64,000 bases of DNA from Staphylococcus lugdunensis (GTDB lineage: Bacteria > Bacillota > Bacilli > Staphylococcales > Staphylococcaceae): contig NZ_PPPV01000016.1 in NCBI RefSeq assembly GCF_002901705.1, positions 30,284 through 94,283 of the forward strand, read 5' to 3'. Each line of letters starts with the position of its first letter. The first letter of the stretch is position 1. This document shows positions 30,351-42,372 of the stretch, one piece after another. The notes beneath the pieces were generated by a model. The model saw nothing but the letters and a program-made list of their open reading frames with translations, was not told where the DNA came from and did not search any database. The position numbers and the translations under genes were made by a program.

Positions 30351-30406
30351 ATTATCATTATTGATAATGATAATGTTACTGTACATTTATTTAAAAATCA
30401 ATTATT
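30351..30406. promoter_or_regulatory. 24-bp palindromic operator between lugI and lugJ
   Basis: A perfect inverted repeat with 11-bp arms (ATTATCATTAT / ATAATGATAAT) and a 2-bp centre occupies 30351-30374. It lies between the divergent genes lugI (minus) and the wHTH gene (plus). On the minus strand a promoter TTGATT - 17 bases - TAACAT lies just upstream, its -10 end overlapping the palindrome, so a bound protein would block lugIEFGH transcription. The adjacent regulator is the likely ligand. The half GATAATGATAAT also resembles part of a Fur box, an alternative reading. Confidence 0.7.
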
Positions 30407-30429
30407 ATGTATAAAGTGAGGTGTTATGT

Positions 30430-30939
30430 ATGGAATTCAGTTTATTTAAAAATCAAACACGTTTTAAAATCGCATTAACATTAATCGATAAACCAGAAGG
30501 ACTTTCTATTATGCAACTCAATGAATTATTAGAAGATGTGCCTCAAGCAACACTGTATAGACATGTAAATGCTATGTTTGAAGAACAATTATTAAAAATT
30601 GTAAAGACCAAAAAATTACGTTCTAGTGAAGAAAACTATTATGCAATAAACTCTAAAGGCTATAAAATTGATGAAACAGAGTGGACTCAAGCGAATTACA
30701 GTAAAAAAATAGACTTTGTTACTTATTATTTTATGTATGTATTACAATCTTATCAAAATTATCATAAAACAATTAATAAGGATGATAAAGCTACCTTTTC
30801 TATTTCAAAACTAAATTTAGAAGACAGTGAATTTGAAAATTTCCAGTCCGATCTTAACTGTTTAATTAATAAATATTACAATGAAAAACAAAATACGAAT
30901 AACAAAGAGCGAACCATTTCACTTGTTATTATTCCATAA
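30430..30939 (+). CDS. lugJ: Winged-helix regulator, probably LugJ
   Basis: A protein of 169 aa (from ATG 30430) with an N-terminal winged helix-turn-helix: FKNQTRFKIALTLID, then LSIMQLNELL, recognition helix PQATLYRHVNAM, and a wing around TKKLRSSEENYYAI. The C-terminal half is helical with no known domain that I recognise. GAGGTG precedes ATG 30430 by six bases; the first in-frame codon GTG 30421 lies inside that site. It is divergent from lugIEFGH with a perfect palindrome between them, so it probably represses the transporter operon. I recall the name lugJ from the cluster literature; the name is less certain than the function class. Confidence 0.75.
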   Translation: MEFSLFKNQTRFKIALTLIDKPEGLSIMQLNELLEDVPQATLYRHVNAMFEEQLLKIVKTKKLRSSEENYYAINSKGYKIDETEWTQANYSKKIDFVTYYFMYVLQSYQNYHKTINKDDKATFSISKLNLEDSEFENFQSDLNCLINKYYNEKQNTNNKERTISLVIIP

Positions 30940-31265
30940 CCAATTTTGATTCACTTTACTAGCAAAAGTTAAAACTATTAATACTGTGGTTCATATGATT
31001 ATTTCTTATGACTATATTGCCAAAATCAACATCGGCCACATTGACTGTAATAATATAATTTGATTTTCCTACTTTTGTAATAGGTATACGAACACATCAT
31101 ATATCTCTCTTTAAAAGACTGTTAGATGGAGTTTTAAAACGTCAAACAGTAGTTCCTCCAGAAATCTTTTTCGTAATAGTATAGTGTAATATGTTTTATA
31201 TATACCTCTCAAGTTAATCCTAGAAAGATTGGTTAAATATCAAGACACAATATACTGAATTTTTC
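30940..31265. other. Gene-free gap at the right edge of the lug cluster
   Basis: The stretch between lugJ and the rpsI terminator holds no convincing gene on either strand. It is AT-rich. A plus-strand piece around 31090-31170 gives a short open stretch (LFKRLLDGVLKRQTVVPPE) without start, ribosome binding site or family I recognise; it may be a gene relic. Confidence 0.4.
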
Positions 31266-31301
31266 CACAAAAAACACCTCGACATAATATCGAGGTGTTT
31301 T
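31265..31301 (-). terminator. Terminator after rpsI
   Basis: The arms AAAACACCTCGA (31271-31282) and TCGAGGTGTTTT (31290-31301) form a 12-bp stem with a 7-base loop, followed on the minus strand by a T-run. It lies about 19 bases after the rpsI stop. Confidence 0.93.
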
Positions 31302-31319
31302 GTATATTTCTTCCAACAA

Positions 31320-31712
31320 TTAACGTTTTGAGAATTGTGGAGAACGACGTGCTTTTTTAAGACCTGGTTTTTTACGTTCTTTCATACGTGGGTCACGTGT
31401 TAATAATCCAGCACGTTTTAAAGAACCTCTGTATTCAGGATCTGCTTCTAATAACGCACGTGCAATACCGTGACGAATTGCTTGAGCTTGTCCAGTGAAG
31501 CCACCACCATGTACATTAACTAAAACATTGTAGTTACCTTTAGTTTCTGTTACATCAAATGGTTGGTTTAAGTCTAAAATCAATGATTCGAATGGTAAGT
31601 AGTCACGCACATCACGATCGTTAACTTTAATGTTACCTTCGCCTGGTACTAAACGTACACGTGCTACTGAGTTTTTACGACGGCCTGTACCTCTATATTC
31701 AACTTGTGCCAA
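31320..31712 (-). CDS. rpsI: Small-subunit ribosomal protein uS9
   Basis: Full-length S9 (130 aa) with the conserved start [15 protein letters not shown] and the C-terminal basic tail [14 protein letters not shown], whose last Arg reaches the P-site tRNA in the 30S head. It follows rplM by 19 bases in the conserved two-gene operon and ends at a strong terminator. No unusual residues. Confidence 0.98.
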   Translation of the reverse strand: MAQVEYRGTGRRKNSVARVRLVPGEGNIKVNDRDVRDYLPFESLILDLNQPFDVTETKGNYNVLVNVHGGGFTGQAQAIRHGIARALLEADPEYRGSLKRAGLLTRDPRMKERKKPGLKKARRSPQFSKR

Positions 31713-31731
31713 TGTAATTTCCTCCTTCTAA

Positions 31732-32169
31732 TTAACCACGTAACTCGTAGTTTTCTGGTTGTTGTGCAGCGTGTGGATGTTCAGCGCCACCATATACAAA
31801 TAATTTTTTACCTTGTTTTTCGCCTAAACGTGAACTTGGTAACATACCTTTAATAGAATTTTCAAGTAAGCGTTCTGGATTATTACGTTTCAATTCTCCA
31901 GCAGTAACAGCTTTTAGTCCGCCTGGATGATTTGAGTGACGGTAATAAATTTTATCTTGTTCTTTGTTACCAGTTAATTCGATTTTTGAAGCGTTGATGA
32001 TGATTACGAAATCACCAGTATCAACGTGTGGTGTGTAAGTTGGTTTATTTTTACCGCGTAAGATAGATGCAACTTCTGATGATAAACGACCTAATGTTTG
32101 GCCTTCAGCATCAATTACATACCATTTGCGCTCAATGTTTGATTCATTTGCCATAAATGTTTGACGCAT
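31732..32169 (-). CDS. rplM: Large-subunit ribosomal protein uL13
   Basis: L13 (145 aa) is an early assembly protein of the 50S subunit. The Firmicute-type start [10 protein letters not shown] and the motif [16 protein letters not shown] are intact. AGGAGG lies before the ATG. The leader upstream contains a stem typical of L13 autoregulatory leaders, and a sigma-A promoter is found before it. Confidence 0.98.
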   Translation of the reverse strand: MRQTFMANESNIERKWYVIDAEGQTLGRLSSEVASILRGKNKPTYTPHVDTGDFVIIINASKIELTGNKEQDKIYYRHSNHPGGLKAVTAGELKRNNPERLLENSIKGMLPSSRLGEKQGKKLFVYGGAEHPHAAQQPENYELRG

Positions 32170-32203
32170 AATAATTGTCCTCCTAAAAATAAATGCTGTG
32201 TCT

Positions 32204-32253
32204 AGATTGTAATCCTGTCTTCACATTCGAACCTATGAGATAAATCACAATCT
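32204..32253 (-). ncRNA. Probable L13 leader (autoregulatory 5' UTR)
   Basis: In the rplM 5' UTR the arms AGATTGT and ACAATCT (32204-32210 and 32247-32253) enclose a structure of about 50 nt, ending about 34 bases before the rplM start codon. Firmicute rplM genes commonly carry an L13 leader of this size and position, thought to bind L13. Identification is by place, size and closing stem only. Confidence 0.5.
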
Positions 32254-32399
32254 GCTTTCGATACTTAAATACTGTTACGATTTAAAAGCGTTAGTTTCAT
32301 TTATTTTGTTAACTGTTCTTCTGCTTTGCTTATATATCTTGTAACACAATAAGTTTCCGGGGCTTATCATGGGGTGGATATAAAACAATACCGTTAATA

Positions 32400-32428
32400 A
32401 TCTTATAATTTTATAGGTGTTTTGTCAA
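32400..32428 (-). promoter_or_regulatory. Sigma-A promoter of rplM-rpsI
   Basis: On the minus strand TTGACA (32423-32428) is followed after 17 bases by TAAGAT (32400-32405). It starts transcription about 220 bases before rplM, leaving a long leader, and lies directly after the truA stop. Confidence 0.7.
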
Positions 32429-32434
32429 TCTAAT

Positions 32435-33238
32435 TTAGTCGTTTTGTAAAGATTTTTTACGATAAATTTTGATGTTTTGTCCAAAGTCATTAATTAGATC
32501 TTCAGGTGCTAAGTAGATTTTTTCAAGATAAAGGCCTTCTGCTGGTGCGGTAAATGGAACATTATCTCGATTTTTTTGTTCCAATAATGCTGTGACTTCT
32601 TCCGGGGAACGGTTCCCCTTTCCTACTTCAATGAGAAAAGCCATTAATACGCGGACCATATTATATAGAAACCCTGATCCTGTAACAATATAATCAAAAC
32701 CATATGTCGTCATTTCAATTTCACTTTGATATAACGTTCTAACTTTACTTTCTACTTCTGTTTTTTGCGAACAAAATCCTGTAAAATCATGTGTCCCAAT
32801 AAATTTTTGAGCAGCTTCATTCATACGTTCAATATTTAATTGTTGTGGTACATAAGTCTTCAATCCACTTTCAAATGGATTCTTATGTTCAGCTTGATAC
32901 ACTTTATATCGGTAGCGTTTGCCAACACAATCATATCTACAATGAAAATCCGAATCTACCTGTTTAACTTCTTTGACATAAATATCATCAGGCAAAGCAC
33001 TGTTCATTGCATATTGCCATTGACTATCAGCAATCTTTAATTCGGTATCAAAATGGAAAAATTGTTCAAGCGCATGGACACCTCGATCGGTACGACTTGA
33101 TGGATGTATACGAACATCATGTCGATGCATTCGTTTTAGTATCTTTTCAAATTGTTGCTGAACCGTACGACCTTGATTTTGAATTTGAAATCCTAAAAAA
33201 TTGCTTCCTTGATAGCATATATTGACTAAAATACGCAA
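32435..33238 (-). CDS. truA: tRNA pseudouridine(38-40) synthase TruA
   Basis: This 267-aa enzyme makes pseudouridine in the anticodon stem-loop of tRNAs. The catalytic Asp lies in [10 protein letters not shown] (about residue 54). The order GFQIQ...RTDRGVHA...GTHDFTGFC...FLYNMVR matches TruA. It follows ecfT by four bases, as usual in the rplQ-ecf-truA-rplM-rpsI neighbourhood of Firmicutes. Confidence 0.97.
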   Translation of the reverse strand: MRILVNICYQGSNFLGFQIQNQGRTVQQQFEKILKRMHRHDVRIHPSSRTDRGVHALEQFFHFDTELKIADSQWQYAMNSALPDDIYVKEVKQVDSDFHCRYDCVGKRYRYKVYQAEHKNPFESGLKTYVPQQLNIERMNEAAQKFIGTHDFTGFCSQKTEVESKVRTLYQSEIEMTTYGFDYIVTGSGFLYNMVRVLMAFLIEVGKGNRSPEEVTALLEQKNRDNVPFTAPAEGLYLEKIYLAPEDLINDFGQNIKIYRKKSLQND

Positions 33239-33242
33239 CGCA

Positions 33243-34049
33243 TTACACTCCTATCAATTTTAATACAAACATTAAACCTGCGATTGGAATCATTGCTAAA
33301 ATCACAATTGTATCTTTTATCTGCCATTGTAACGTACGATAGCTAGTACGTTGAACATTTGCATCATATCCTCGCACTTCCATAGCTATAGCCAAGTCTT
33401 CTGCACGTTGAAATGCAGAAACAAATAATGGAATCATCAAAGGGACAAAGGCTTTTATACGTGCAAATATCCCTCCCGAGCTTATTTCAGATCCTCTTGA
33501 TTTTTGTGCTAATATAATTTTATCTAATTCATCCATTAGTGTTGGAATAAAACGTAAAGCAATAGACATTATCATACTGAGTTGATGTACGGGTACCTTA
33601 ATCCATTTCAGCGGATACATCAATTTTTCAAAGGCATCTGTTAAATCAATCGGACTTGTAGATAAGGTCATAATTGTTGCTATCACTACAATAAGAATTA
33701 ATCTTAGAGAAATAAAAATCCCTTCCAAAACACCCGCACTTTCAATAGTAAACGCACCTATTTGAATCAGTACAAAGCCACCTTTTGTAAACAGTATATG
33801 CATCACAAAAGTAAAAATCAGAAAGATAAATATGGGTGTCAGTCCTTTTAATAAAAACCAAAGTTTTATTTTTGCACATATCATAATAGCTAAAATAATA
33901 AGTAACAACCATGCAAACGTAGTAAACGAGTGAGCAAAGAATATCGTAATAATAAATAAAAAGACAAAGATTAATTTAGCTCGTGGATCTAATTCGTGTA
34001 TCAATGATTGTGTAGGTAGATAGCGACCAATAATCAATTTATTTTTCAT
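33243..34049 (-). CDS. ecfT: ECF transporter transmembrane subunit EcfT
   Basis: EcfT couples the ATPase pair to interchangeable vitamin- or metal-binding S components. The two C-terminal coupling motifs are visible: AQKSRG (about residue 184) and MEVRGYD (about 226), with five or so membrane helices. I choose ATG 34049 (268 aa, [11 protein letters not shown]) because it overlaps the ecfA2 stop as ATGA, matching the usual staphylococcal length; an upstream in-frame GTG (34061) lies in the ribosome binding region. Confidence 0.95.
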   Translation of the reverse strand: MKNKLIIGRYLPTQSLIHELDPRAKLIFVFLFIITIFFAHSFTTFAWLLLIILAIMICAKIKLWFLLKGLTPIFIFLIFTFVMHILFTKGGFVLIQIGAFTIESAGVLEGIFISLRLILIVVIATIMTLSTSPIDLTDAFEKLMYPLKWIKVPVHQLSMIMSIALRFIPTLMDELDKIILAQKSRGSEISSGGIFARIKAFVPLMIPLFVSAFQRAEDLAIAMEVRGYDANVQRTSYRTLQWQIKDTIVILAMIPIAGLMFVLKLIGV

Positions 34050-34903
34050 TTTTGCCGCCACTCCTTATACATTTGAACGAATTCCTCATTTGTAAGTGCC
34101 AAATGAGGGAACTTTATTTGATGTTTATCCTCAATATCTTTTTGTAGTTTAACAATATCGGGTAAGGCAATATGCCAATTTGTTATATACTTATCTTTAG
34201 CAAACAAATCACGCGGTGTACACACATCAACGATTTGTCCTTCTTTCATAATTACAGTTTGATCTGCATAGCACGCAACATCATTCATATCATGCGTCAC
34301 CAAAATGATAGTCTTATTATCTTCAAGTTGAAACTTTTTAAGTAGTGTCATAATTTGAAATCTACTTTGAGGATCCAATCCTGCAGTAGGTTCATCTAAA
34401 ATAATTACATCGGGATTCATTGCTAAAATAGATACGATGGCAATCTTACGCATTTGTCCTCCTGACATTTGGAAGGGGGATAAAGACATAATGTTTCTTG
34501 GAAAACCTAATTGCATTAATAAATCAAAGGCATCACTTTTAACTTGTTCTATATCCATACCAAAATTTTTCGGACCAAAGATAATTTCACGTTCCACTGT
34601 ATCTTCAAATAATTGTGTTTCTGGAATTTGGAAAACCATACCGACTGTTTTACGAATAGTTCTTATATGTTTATCTTTGGTTTTATGATGAATCGTAATG
34701 TCACCAACAGAAAGGCTTCCTGTTGTAGGTTTGATAAGGCCATTAATATGTTGAATAAGTGTTGACTTACCGCTTCCCGTTTGTCCTATGAGTGCATAAT
34801 AGACACCTTGTTCTAAAGCCAAATGAATGTGACTCACTGCTTCTTTTTCATAAGGTGTCCCCTTTTGATAAATATATGTGACATCATTAAAGGTAATACT
34901 CAT
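34046..34903 (-). CDS. ecfA2: ECF transporter ATPase EcfA2
   Basis: ATPase subunit of 285 aa of the energy-coupling factor module. Walker A is GQTGSGKST (about residue 38), the Q-loop region is [10 protein letters not shown], the signature is MSGGQMRK and Walker B is [12 protein letters not shown]. It forms a heterodimer with EcfA1 under EcfT. Four-base ATGA overlaps with ecfA1 and with ecfT show translational coupling. Confidence 0.96.
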   Translation of the reverse strand: MSITFNDVTYIYQKGTPYEKEAVSHIHLALEQGVYYALIGQTGSGKSTLIQHINGLIKPTTGSLSVGDITIHHKTKDKHIRTIRKTVGMVFQIPETQLFEDTVEREIIFGPKNFGMDIEQVKSDAFDLLMQLGFPRNIMSLSPFQMSGGQMRKIAIVSILAMNPDVIILDEPTAGLDPQSRFQIMTLLKKFQLEDNKTIILVTHDMNDVACYADQTVIMKEGQIVDVCTPRDLFAKDKYITNWHIALPDIVKLQKDIEDKHQIKFPHLALTNEEFVQMYKEWRQK

Positions 34904-35709
34904 AGTTTGTCCACTAACCCTTCATAAGTAATATAACGATTACTAACTTCTAATTGTTGTGCAATTTTCATTACAAATGGTAAGTCTAAACCAATATCTA
35001 ATAAACCGTGTTGTGACGAAAAAATGGTCTCAGGTATTCCAGCCTGGTAAACCGTTCCTTTATTCATCACAATCACATAGTCACTATCCATTGCTTCAGT
35101 CAAATCATGTGTAATAGAAATAATTGTAATATTTTTTTCTTGTTGGACACGTTTCACTAACTCAAATAAATCTTCTCGTGCTTTAGGATCTAACATAGAA
35201 TCAGCCTCATCTAAAATAATCACTGAAGGCCCTAATGCTAGTACACCAGCGATAGCAACGCGTTGTTTTTGACCACCAGATAATGATTGTGGCTCACTAT
35301 CTGCATAATCTAACATATTAACATGAGAAAGCACCTGTTTAACTATGCGATGCATATTATCATGAGGTACTGAATGATTTTCTAAGCCAAAAGCAACATC
35401 GTATTTGACAATTGACCCAACAAATTGGTTTTCTGGGTTTTGCAATACGATACCAATATGTTTACGAATATCTTGTAAATTTTGTGCATTGATAAGGTGA
35501 TTATTATAAAAAATTTGTCCTTCATTTGCTTGCTCGATACCTACCATCAATTTTGCAAGCGTTGATTTCCCTGAACCATTATGACCGACAATTGTCGTCC
35601 ATTTACCTTTTGGTATATTAAAAGAAACATGATCTAAAGTAAATGCAGTATCGCTTTGATATTGAAATGACACATCTTTAAATTTAATTATATTTTCTTC
35701 CATAGCCAT
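34900..35709 (-). CDS. ecfA1: ECF transporter ATPase EcfA1
   Basis: ATPase subunit of 269 aa. Walker A is GHNGSGKST (about residue 43), the Q-loop region is [10 protein letters not shown], the signature is LSGGQKQR and Walker B is [12 protein letters not shown]. First gene of ecfA1-ecfA2-ecfT-truA. The start may be Met1 (35709) or Met3 (35703); both are close to an AAGGATG sequence. Confidence 0.96.
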   Translation of the reverse strand: MAMEENIIKFKDVSFQYQSDTAFTLDHVSFNIPKGKWTTIVGHNGSGKSTLAKLMVGIEQANEGQIFYNNHLINAQNLQDIRKHIGIVLQNPENQFVGSIVKYDVAFGLENHSVPHDNMHRIVKQVLSHVNMLDYADSEPQSLSGGQKQRVAIAGVLALGPSVIILDEADSMLDPKAREDLFELVKRVQQEKNITIISITHDLTEAMDSDYVIVMNKGTVYQAGIPETIFSSQHGLLDIGLDLPFVMKIAQQLEVSNRYITYEGLVDKL

Positions 35710-35889
35710 TGTCAGTCATCCTTATCAAAATTTATGTATTCTATCATATTTTACATGAAATCATATCATCTGTATATTGTCCACATTTTATCAAATATAC
35801 TGTCTATTTTCTATGCACGTTACTACACAACATCCACTTCAAATAGGATACAAATTAAAAAGCCATAGTCAATTAAACTACAGCTAAAT

Positions 35890-35940
35890 GAAAAAAGCGC
35901 GCACCCCATCATGTTTATTGAGTTCACGCTTTAAATGATT
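35890..35940 (-). terminator. Terminator at the end of the ribosomal block
   Basis: On the minus strand AAAGCG and CGCTTT arms, the latter followed by TTT, flank an inner GATGGGGTGCGC segment. A second pairing option (ACCCCATCA at 35903-35911 with TGATGGGGT at 35948-35956) overlaps it. It lies about 130 bases after the rplQ stop within the 357-base gap 35710-36066, which otherwise holds only the ecfA1 upstream region and no gene. Confidence 0.7.
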
Positions 35941-36066
35941 ATTAAGTTGATGGGGTACTCTGAGCTAGACAATATTTGTATGTGGCAAACATTATCGTTG
36001 CACTCATTTGCTTTATATATAAGTTCTAAGTGTATTTATTCAGTGATATATTGTGACATTTCACAA

Positions 36067-36435
36067 TTATACTAATTCAATAATTACTGATTCAGCACCG
36101 TCTCCACGACGAGGGCCTACTTTAAGGATACGAGTGTAACCACCTTGACGTTCTGTATAACGGTCTGCGATTTCACCAAATAGTTTTTGAAGTGCAGTTT
36201 GTGTTGTCTCATCTTCATTTAAGATGTCAACATTACGTAATGTTTTAGCTGCATTACGACGAGAAGCTAAATCGCCTTTTTTTCCTAAAGTGATTAATTT
36301 CTCAACAATACTACGAACTTCTTTTGCACGTGCTTCTGTTGTTTCGATACGTTCACTTACAATAAGTGACGTTGCTAAATCACGTAACATTGCTTTACGT
36401 TGGTCAGAAGTACGACCTAATTTTCTGTAACCCAT
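36067..36435 (-). CDS. rplQ: Large-subunit ribosomal protein bL17
   Basis: L17 (122 aa) with the conserved start [20 protein letters not shown] and end [14 protein letters not shown]. It lies near the peptide exit tunnel of the 50S subunit. Last gene of the long ribosomal block, 16 bases after rpoA, as in other Firmicutes. Confidence 0.98.
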   Translation of the reverse strand: MGYRKLGRTSDQRKAMLRDLATSLIVSERIETTEARAKEVRSIVEKLITLGKKGDLASRRNAAKTLRNVDILNEDETTQTALQKLFGEIADRYTERQGGYTRILKVGPRRGDGAESVIIELV

Positions 36436-36451
36436 GAGTTAACCTCCTTTA

Positions 36452-37396
36452 TCAATCTTCTTTTCTTAAACCTAAACCTAAATCTTCTAATTTGTATTTA
36501 ACTTCTTCAAGAGATTTACGACCTAAATTACGCACTTTCATCATATCAGCTTCTGATTTATCAGCTAACTCTTGTACAGAATTGATTCCTGCGCGTTTTA
36601 AACAGTTATATGAACGTACAGATAAGTCTAATTCTTCAATAGACATTTCTAATACTTTTTCTTTTTGGTCTTCTTCTTTTTCAATCATAATTTCAGCATT
36701 TTGAGCTTCATCAGTAAGACCTACAAAGATATTTAAGTGCTCAGTCATTATTTTAGCAGCTAATGATACTGATTCTTGTGGCGTGATTGAACCATTTGTC
36801 CAAACATCCAATGTTAATTTATCAAAATCACTACTTTGACCTACACGTGTATTTTCAACTGTATAGTTTACACGTTCTACAGGTGAATAAAGTGAATCAA
36901 CAGGAATTACTCCAATTGGTAAATCACTAGTGTTGTTTTGTTCTGCTAATGCGTAACCTCTACCCTTATTAGCAACAAGACGAATTTTAAGATGTCCACC
37001 TTTAGACACGGTTGCGATTTTAAGCTCTGGGTTTAAAATCTCAACATCACTATCATGTGTGATATCACTTGCAGTTACTTCGCCTTCATCTCGTACATCA
37101 ATTTCTAACGTTTTATCCTCTTCAGAATAGATTTTTAATGCTAGTTTTTTGATGTTCATGATAATTGTAGATACATCTTCCACTACATTATCTATTGCTG
37201 AAAACTCGTGTAATACGCCTTCAATCTCGATGTATTTAACGGCTGCACCTGGTAATGAAGATAGTAGGATACGACGTAAGGAGTTTCCTAGTGTAGTACC
37301 GTAGCCACGTTCTAGTGGTTCAACAACGAACTTACCGAATTTAGCATCATCACTAATTTCAATTGTCTCAATTCTAGGTTTTTCGATTTCTATCAT
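36452..37396 (-). CDS. rpoA: RNA polymerase alpha subunit
   Basis: Alpha subunit of 314 aa. The N-terminal domain (to about residue 230) dimerises and scaffolds beta and beta', with the conserved [20 protein letters not shown]. The C-terminal domain has the DNA- and activator-binding segment [17 protein letters not shown] and [12 protein letters not shown]. It is followed by rplQ, and preceded by rpsK with an 87-base gap, larger than its neighbours. Confidence 0.98.
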   Translation of the reverse strand: MIEIEKPRIETIEISDDAKFGKFVVEPLERGYGTTLGNSLRRILLSSLPGAAVKYIEIEGVLHEFSAIDNVVEDVSTIIMNIKKLALKIYSEEDKTLEIDVRDEGEVTASDITHDSDVEILNPELKIATVSKGGHLKIRLVANKGRGYALAEQNNTSDLPIGVIPVDSLYSPVERVNYTVENTRVGQSSDFDKLTLDVWTNGSITPQESVSLAAKIMTEHLNIFVGLTDEAQNAEIMIEKEEDQKEKVLEMSIEELDLSVRSYNCLKRAGINSVQELADKSEADMMKVRNLGRKSLEEVKYKLEDLGLGLRKED

Positions 37397-37483
37397 TTAC
37401 AAATATCCTCCTTAAATACGTCGACTTTAATTTCAAACTGTTTTGCTAAGTGATCAGTGACCTGTAACAATAACAATCAAGAA

Positions 37484-37873
37484 TTAGACGCGACGACGTT
37501 TTGGTGGACGACAACCATTATGTGGTACTGGAGTAACGTCTCTGATTGCTGTTACTTCTAAACCAGCAGATTGTAATGCACGGATAGCTGATTCACGACC
37601 TGGGCCAGGACCTTTAACTGTTACTTCTACAGTTTTTAAACCGTGTTCCATTGCAGATTTTGATGCAGTTTCTGAAGCCATTTGTGCTGCAAAAGGTGTA
37701 GATTTTTTAGAACCTTTAAAACCTAATGCACCAGCTGATGACCATGATAATGCATTACCAAATTCATCTGTGATAGTTACAATAGTATTGTTGAATGTTG
37801 AACGGATATGCGCAACACCGTTTTCAATATTCTTTTTAACTCTACGTTTACGAGATACTTGTTTACGTGCCAT
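37484..37873 (-). CDS. rpsK: Small-subunit ribosomal protein uS11
   Basis: S11 (129 aa) of the 30S platform. The conserved motif [14 protein letters not shown] and the C-terminal [15 protein letters not shown] are intact. It follows rpsM by 22 bases in the alpha operon order rpmJ-rpsM-rpsK-rpoA-rplQ. Confidence 0.98.
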
Positions 37874-37895
37874 TTATTTTTGCCTCCTTTACCTA

Positions 37896-38261
37896 TTATT
37901 TTTTCTTGTTAGCTACAGTTTTCACTGGGCCTTTACGCGTACGAGCGTTATTTTTAGTTTTTTGACCGCGAACTGGTAATCCACGACGGTGACGGATACC
38001 ACGGTATGATGAAATTTCCATTAAACGTTTAATGTTTAAATTTTGTTCACGACGTAGGTCACCTTCAACTTTAAAGCTATCAACAACCTCACGGATACGA
38101 CCTAATTCATCATCTGTTAAATCTTTTACACGTGTATCAGCTGAAACATTTGCTTGTTCAACAATTTTTTGAGCTGTTGATGTACCGATACCGTATATAT
38201 AAGTTAAAGAAATTACAACGCGTTTTTCACGTGGAATATCTACTCCTGCAATACGTGCCAT
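37896..38261 (-). CDS. rpsM: Small-subunit ribosomal protein uS13
   Basis: S13 (121 aa) of the 30S head, contacting the P-site tRNA and the 50S subunit. It starts [21 protein letters not shown] and has [13 protein letters not shown] and the basic tail. It is 23 bases after rpmJ. Confidence 0.98.
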   Translation of the reverse strand: MARIAGVDIPREKRVVISLTYIYGIGTSTAQKIVEQANVSADTRVKDLTDDELGRIREVVDSFKVEGDLRREQNLNIKRLMEISSYRGIRHRRGLPVRGQKTKNNARTRKGPVKTVANKKK

Positions 38262-38284
38262 ATAAATTTACACCTCTCTTTTAA

Positions 38285-38410
<126 letters not shown>

Positions 38411-38429
38411 CTATATTATGGAGTGACGA

Positions 38430-38648
38430 TTATTTATAACGATACGTAATTCTACCGCGTGACAAATCATACGGAGACATTTCTACTGTTACTTTGTCGC
38501 CAGGAAGAATTCGAATATAATTCATTCTGATTTTACCACTTACATGTGCTAAAATCTCATGACCATTTTCTAATTCTACTTTAAACATAGCATTTGGTAA
38601 AGTATCAAGTACTGTACCTTCTAATTCAATTACATCTTGTTTCGCCAT
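38430..38648 (-). CDS. infA: Translation initiation factor IF-1
   Basis: IF-1 (72 aa), an OB-fold protein that binds the 30S A site during initiation. It starts [20 protein letters not shown] and ends RGRITYRYK, as in other Firmicutes. It lies 193 bases after adk, the largest gap inside the ribosomal block, which could hold an internal promoter; I could not fix one. Confidence 0.98.
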   Translation of the reverse strand: MAKQDVIELEGTVLDTLPNAMFKVELENGHEILAHVSGKIRMNYIRILPGDKVTVEMSPYDLSRGRITYRYK

Positions 38649-38841
38649 TGATTACTTCCCCCTTTTTGCAATAGTAAGGTAATCGTCAATAGACAACTTT
38701 AACGATACGAATCTATTTCAGTGACTAGTTAGAATAACTTCAACAAAAGTGCGGGAATTATATCGTCTTATGTCACTCAACTTATTAATCATAGATTAAA
38801 CCTAAATAAAATCACCATTTAATAGACCGTATAAAGTTGAT

Positions 38842-40801
<1,960 letters not shown>

Positions 40802-40802
<1 letters not shown>

Positions 40803-41242
40803 TAGATCACCTCGTGTGCTCCACCTTTTGCATCAATAGCATCTGCTGCTGAAGCTGAAAATTTATGAGCTTTCACTGTTAATTTTTTCTCAAGTGAACC
40901 ATTACCTAGTACTTTAATACCAGATTTTTCATTCTTCACAACACCAGTTTCAACTAATAAAGCTGGAGTTACTTCAGTACCATCTTCAAATTTATTAAGT
41001 TGGTCTAAGTTAACAATAGCATATTCCTTACGGTTAATGTTAGTAAAACCACGTTTAGGTAAACGACGGAATAAAGGCAATTGTCCACCTTCAAAACCTG
41101 GTCTTACGCCACCACCTGAACGTGCTTTTTGACCTTTTTGACCGCGACCACTTGTTTTACCGTTACCAGTTGCAGCACCACGTCCAACACGATTGCGTTC
41201 TTTACGTGATCCTTCAGCTGCTTTTAACTCATGTAATTTCAT
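40802..41242 (-). CDS. rplO: Large-subunit ribosomal protein uL15
   Basis: L15 (146 aa) with the Gly/Arg-rich N-terminal extension ([20 protein letters not shown]) that reaches into 23S rRNA, and the [18 protein letters not shown] motif. It lies between rpmD and secY. Confidence 0.98.
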
Positions 41243-41261
41243 TCTCTCGGCACCTCCTTAT

Positions 41262-41441
41262 TTATTTTTCTTCTACTGATAATAAATGTTTTACTTTGTT
41301 GATTTGCCCACGAATTGCAGGGTTGTCTTCAACAACTACTGAACTGTTTGTCTTTTTAAGACCCAATGCTTCAACAGTTTTACGTTGTGTTTCAGGACGA
41401 CCAATAACACTACGCGTGAGGGTAATTTGTAATTTAGCCAT
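41262..41441 (-). CDS. rpmD: Large-subunit ribosomal protein uL30
   Basis: L30 of 59 aa, read directly from the sequence: [19 protein letters not shown] to LLSVEEK. It starts at ATG 41441 with GGAGG upstream, between rpsE (16-base gap) and rplO. L30 is present in most bacteria as a small 50S protein near the 5S rRNA region. Confidence 0.97.
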   Translation of the reverse strand: MAKLQITLTRSVIGRPETQRKTVEALGLKKTNSSVVVEDNPAIRGQINKVKHLLSVEEK

Positions 41442-41457
41442 TATTTATTTTCCCTCC

Positions 41458-41958
41458 TTAATTGTATAATTCTTCTACTGTTTTGCCACGTAATTTCGCA
41501 ACATCTTCAGCATTTTTAAGGTTTTGTAAACCATTGATTGTTGCACGAACCATATTGATTGGTGTGTTTGAACCTAATGATTTACTTAAGATATCAGTAA
41601 TACCTGCTAATTCTAATACCGCACGAACTGGACCACCAGCGATAACACCAGTACCAGGTGCAGCAGGTTTCATGAATACGCTACCTGAGCCATAACGACC
41701 AGTGATAGTATGAGGAGTTGTTCCTTCTACACGTGGAACGACTACTAAATCTTTTTTAGCTGCTTCTACAGCTTTTTTGATAGCTTCAGGTACTTCTTGT
41801 GCTTTACCAGTACCGAAACCTACACGACCTTTTTTGTCTCCTACTACTACTAATGCAGTGAAACGGAAACGACGTCCACCTTTAACAACTTTCGCAACAC
41901 GGTTGATTGTTACAACGCGTTCTTCAAATTCTTTCGCTTCTTCTTCTCTACGAGCCAT
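41458..41958 (-). CDS. rpsE: Small-subunit ribosomal protein uS5
   Basis: S5 (166 aa), important for decoding accuracy. The dsRNA-binding-like N domain includes [18 protein letters not shown], the loop where spectinomycin-resistance changes map (VVKGGRRF), which looks wild type. The C domain has [11 protein letters not shown]. Confidence 0.98.
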   Translation of the reverse strand: MARREEEAKEFEERVVTINRVAKVVKGGRRFRFTALVVVGDKKGRVGFGTGKAQEVPEAIKKAVEAAKKDLVVVPRVEGTTPHTITGRYGSGSVFMKPAAPGTGVIAGGPVRAVLELAGITDILSKSLGSNTPINMVRATINGLQNLKNAEDVAKLRGKTVEELYN

Positions 41959-41978
41959 GTAATTGTCCCTCCTTTAAA

Positions 41979-42341
41979 TTAAAATTCTAATCCGCTTTCT
42001 CTTGCAGCATCTGCTAATGCTTTTACACGACCATGGTATAGGTAACCTCCGCGGTCAAATACAATAGCTTTAATGCCTTTGTCATTGGCTTTCTTAGCAA
42101 TTGCTTCACCAACTTTTGTAGCTAAATCTACTTTAGAAGTTGAGTCACTAGCAATATCTTTATCTTTAGATGATGCTTGTACGATTGTTTCGCCTTTTAC
42201 ATCATCAATAATTTGTGCGTAAATATGTTTATTTGAACGATAAACATTCAAACGAGGTTTTTCAGCTGTACCAGATAAGCTAGTACGAACACGTGCATGT
42301 CTTTTTAAACGCACTTTATTTTTATCAATTTTACTGATCAT
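41979..42341 (-). CDS. rplR: Large-subunit ribosomal protein uL18
   Basis: L18 (120 aa), a 5S rRNA-binding protein. The conserved RPRLNV-type segment appears as [20 protein letters not shown], with [21 protein letters not shown] at the C terminus. Confidence 0.98.
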   Translation of the reverse strand: MISKIDKNKVRLKRHARVRTSLSGTAEKPRLNVYRSNKHIYAQIIDDVKGETIVQASSKDKDIASDSTSKVDLATKVGEAIAKKANDKGIKAIVFDRGGYLYHGRVKALADAARESGLEF

Positions 42342-42372
42342 TGTTATACTCCTTTCTTTCGAGAGTTATCTA

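Noticed and set aside
30363-30374. Fur box
   Set aside because: GATAATGATAAT matches part of a Fur box, but the arrangement is a symmetric palindrome with outward halves beside a wHTH gene; a dedicated regulator site fits better. Kept only as an alternative.
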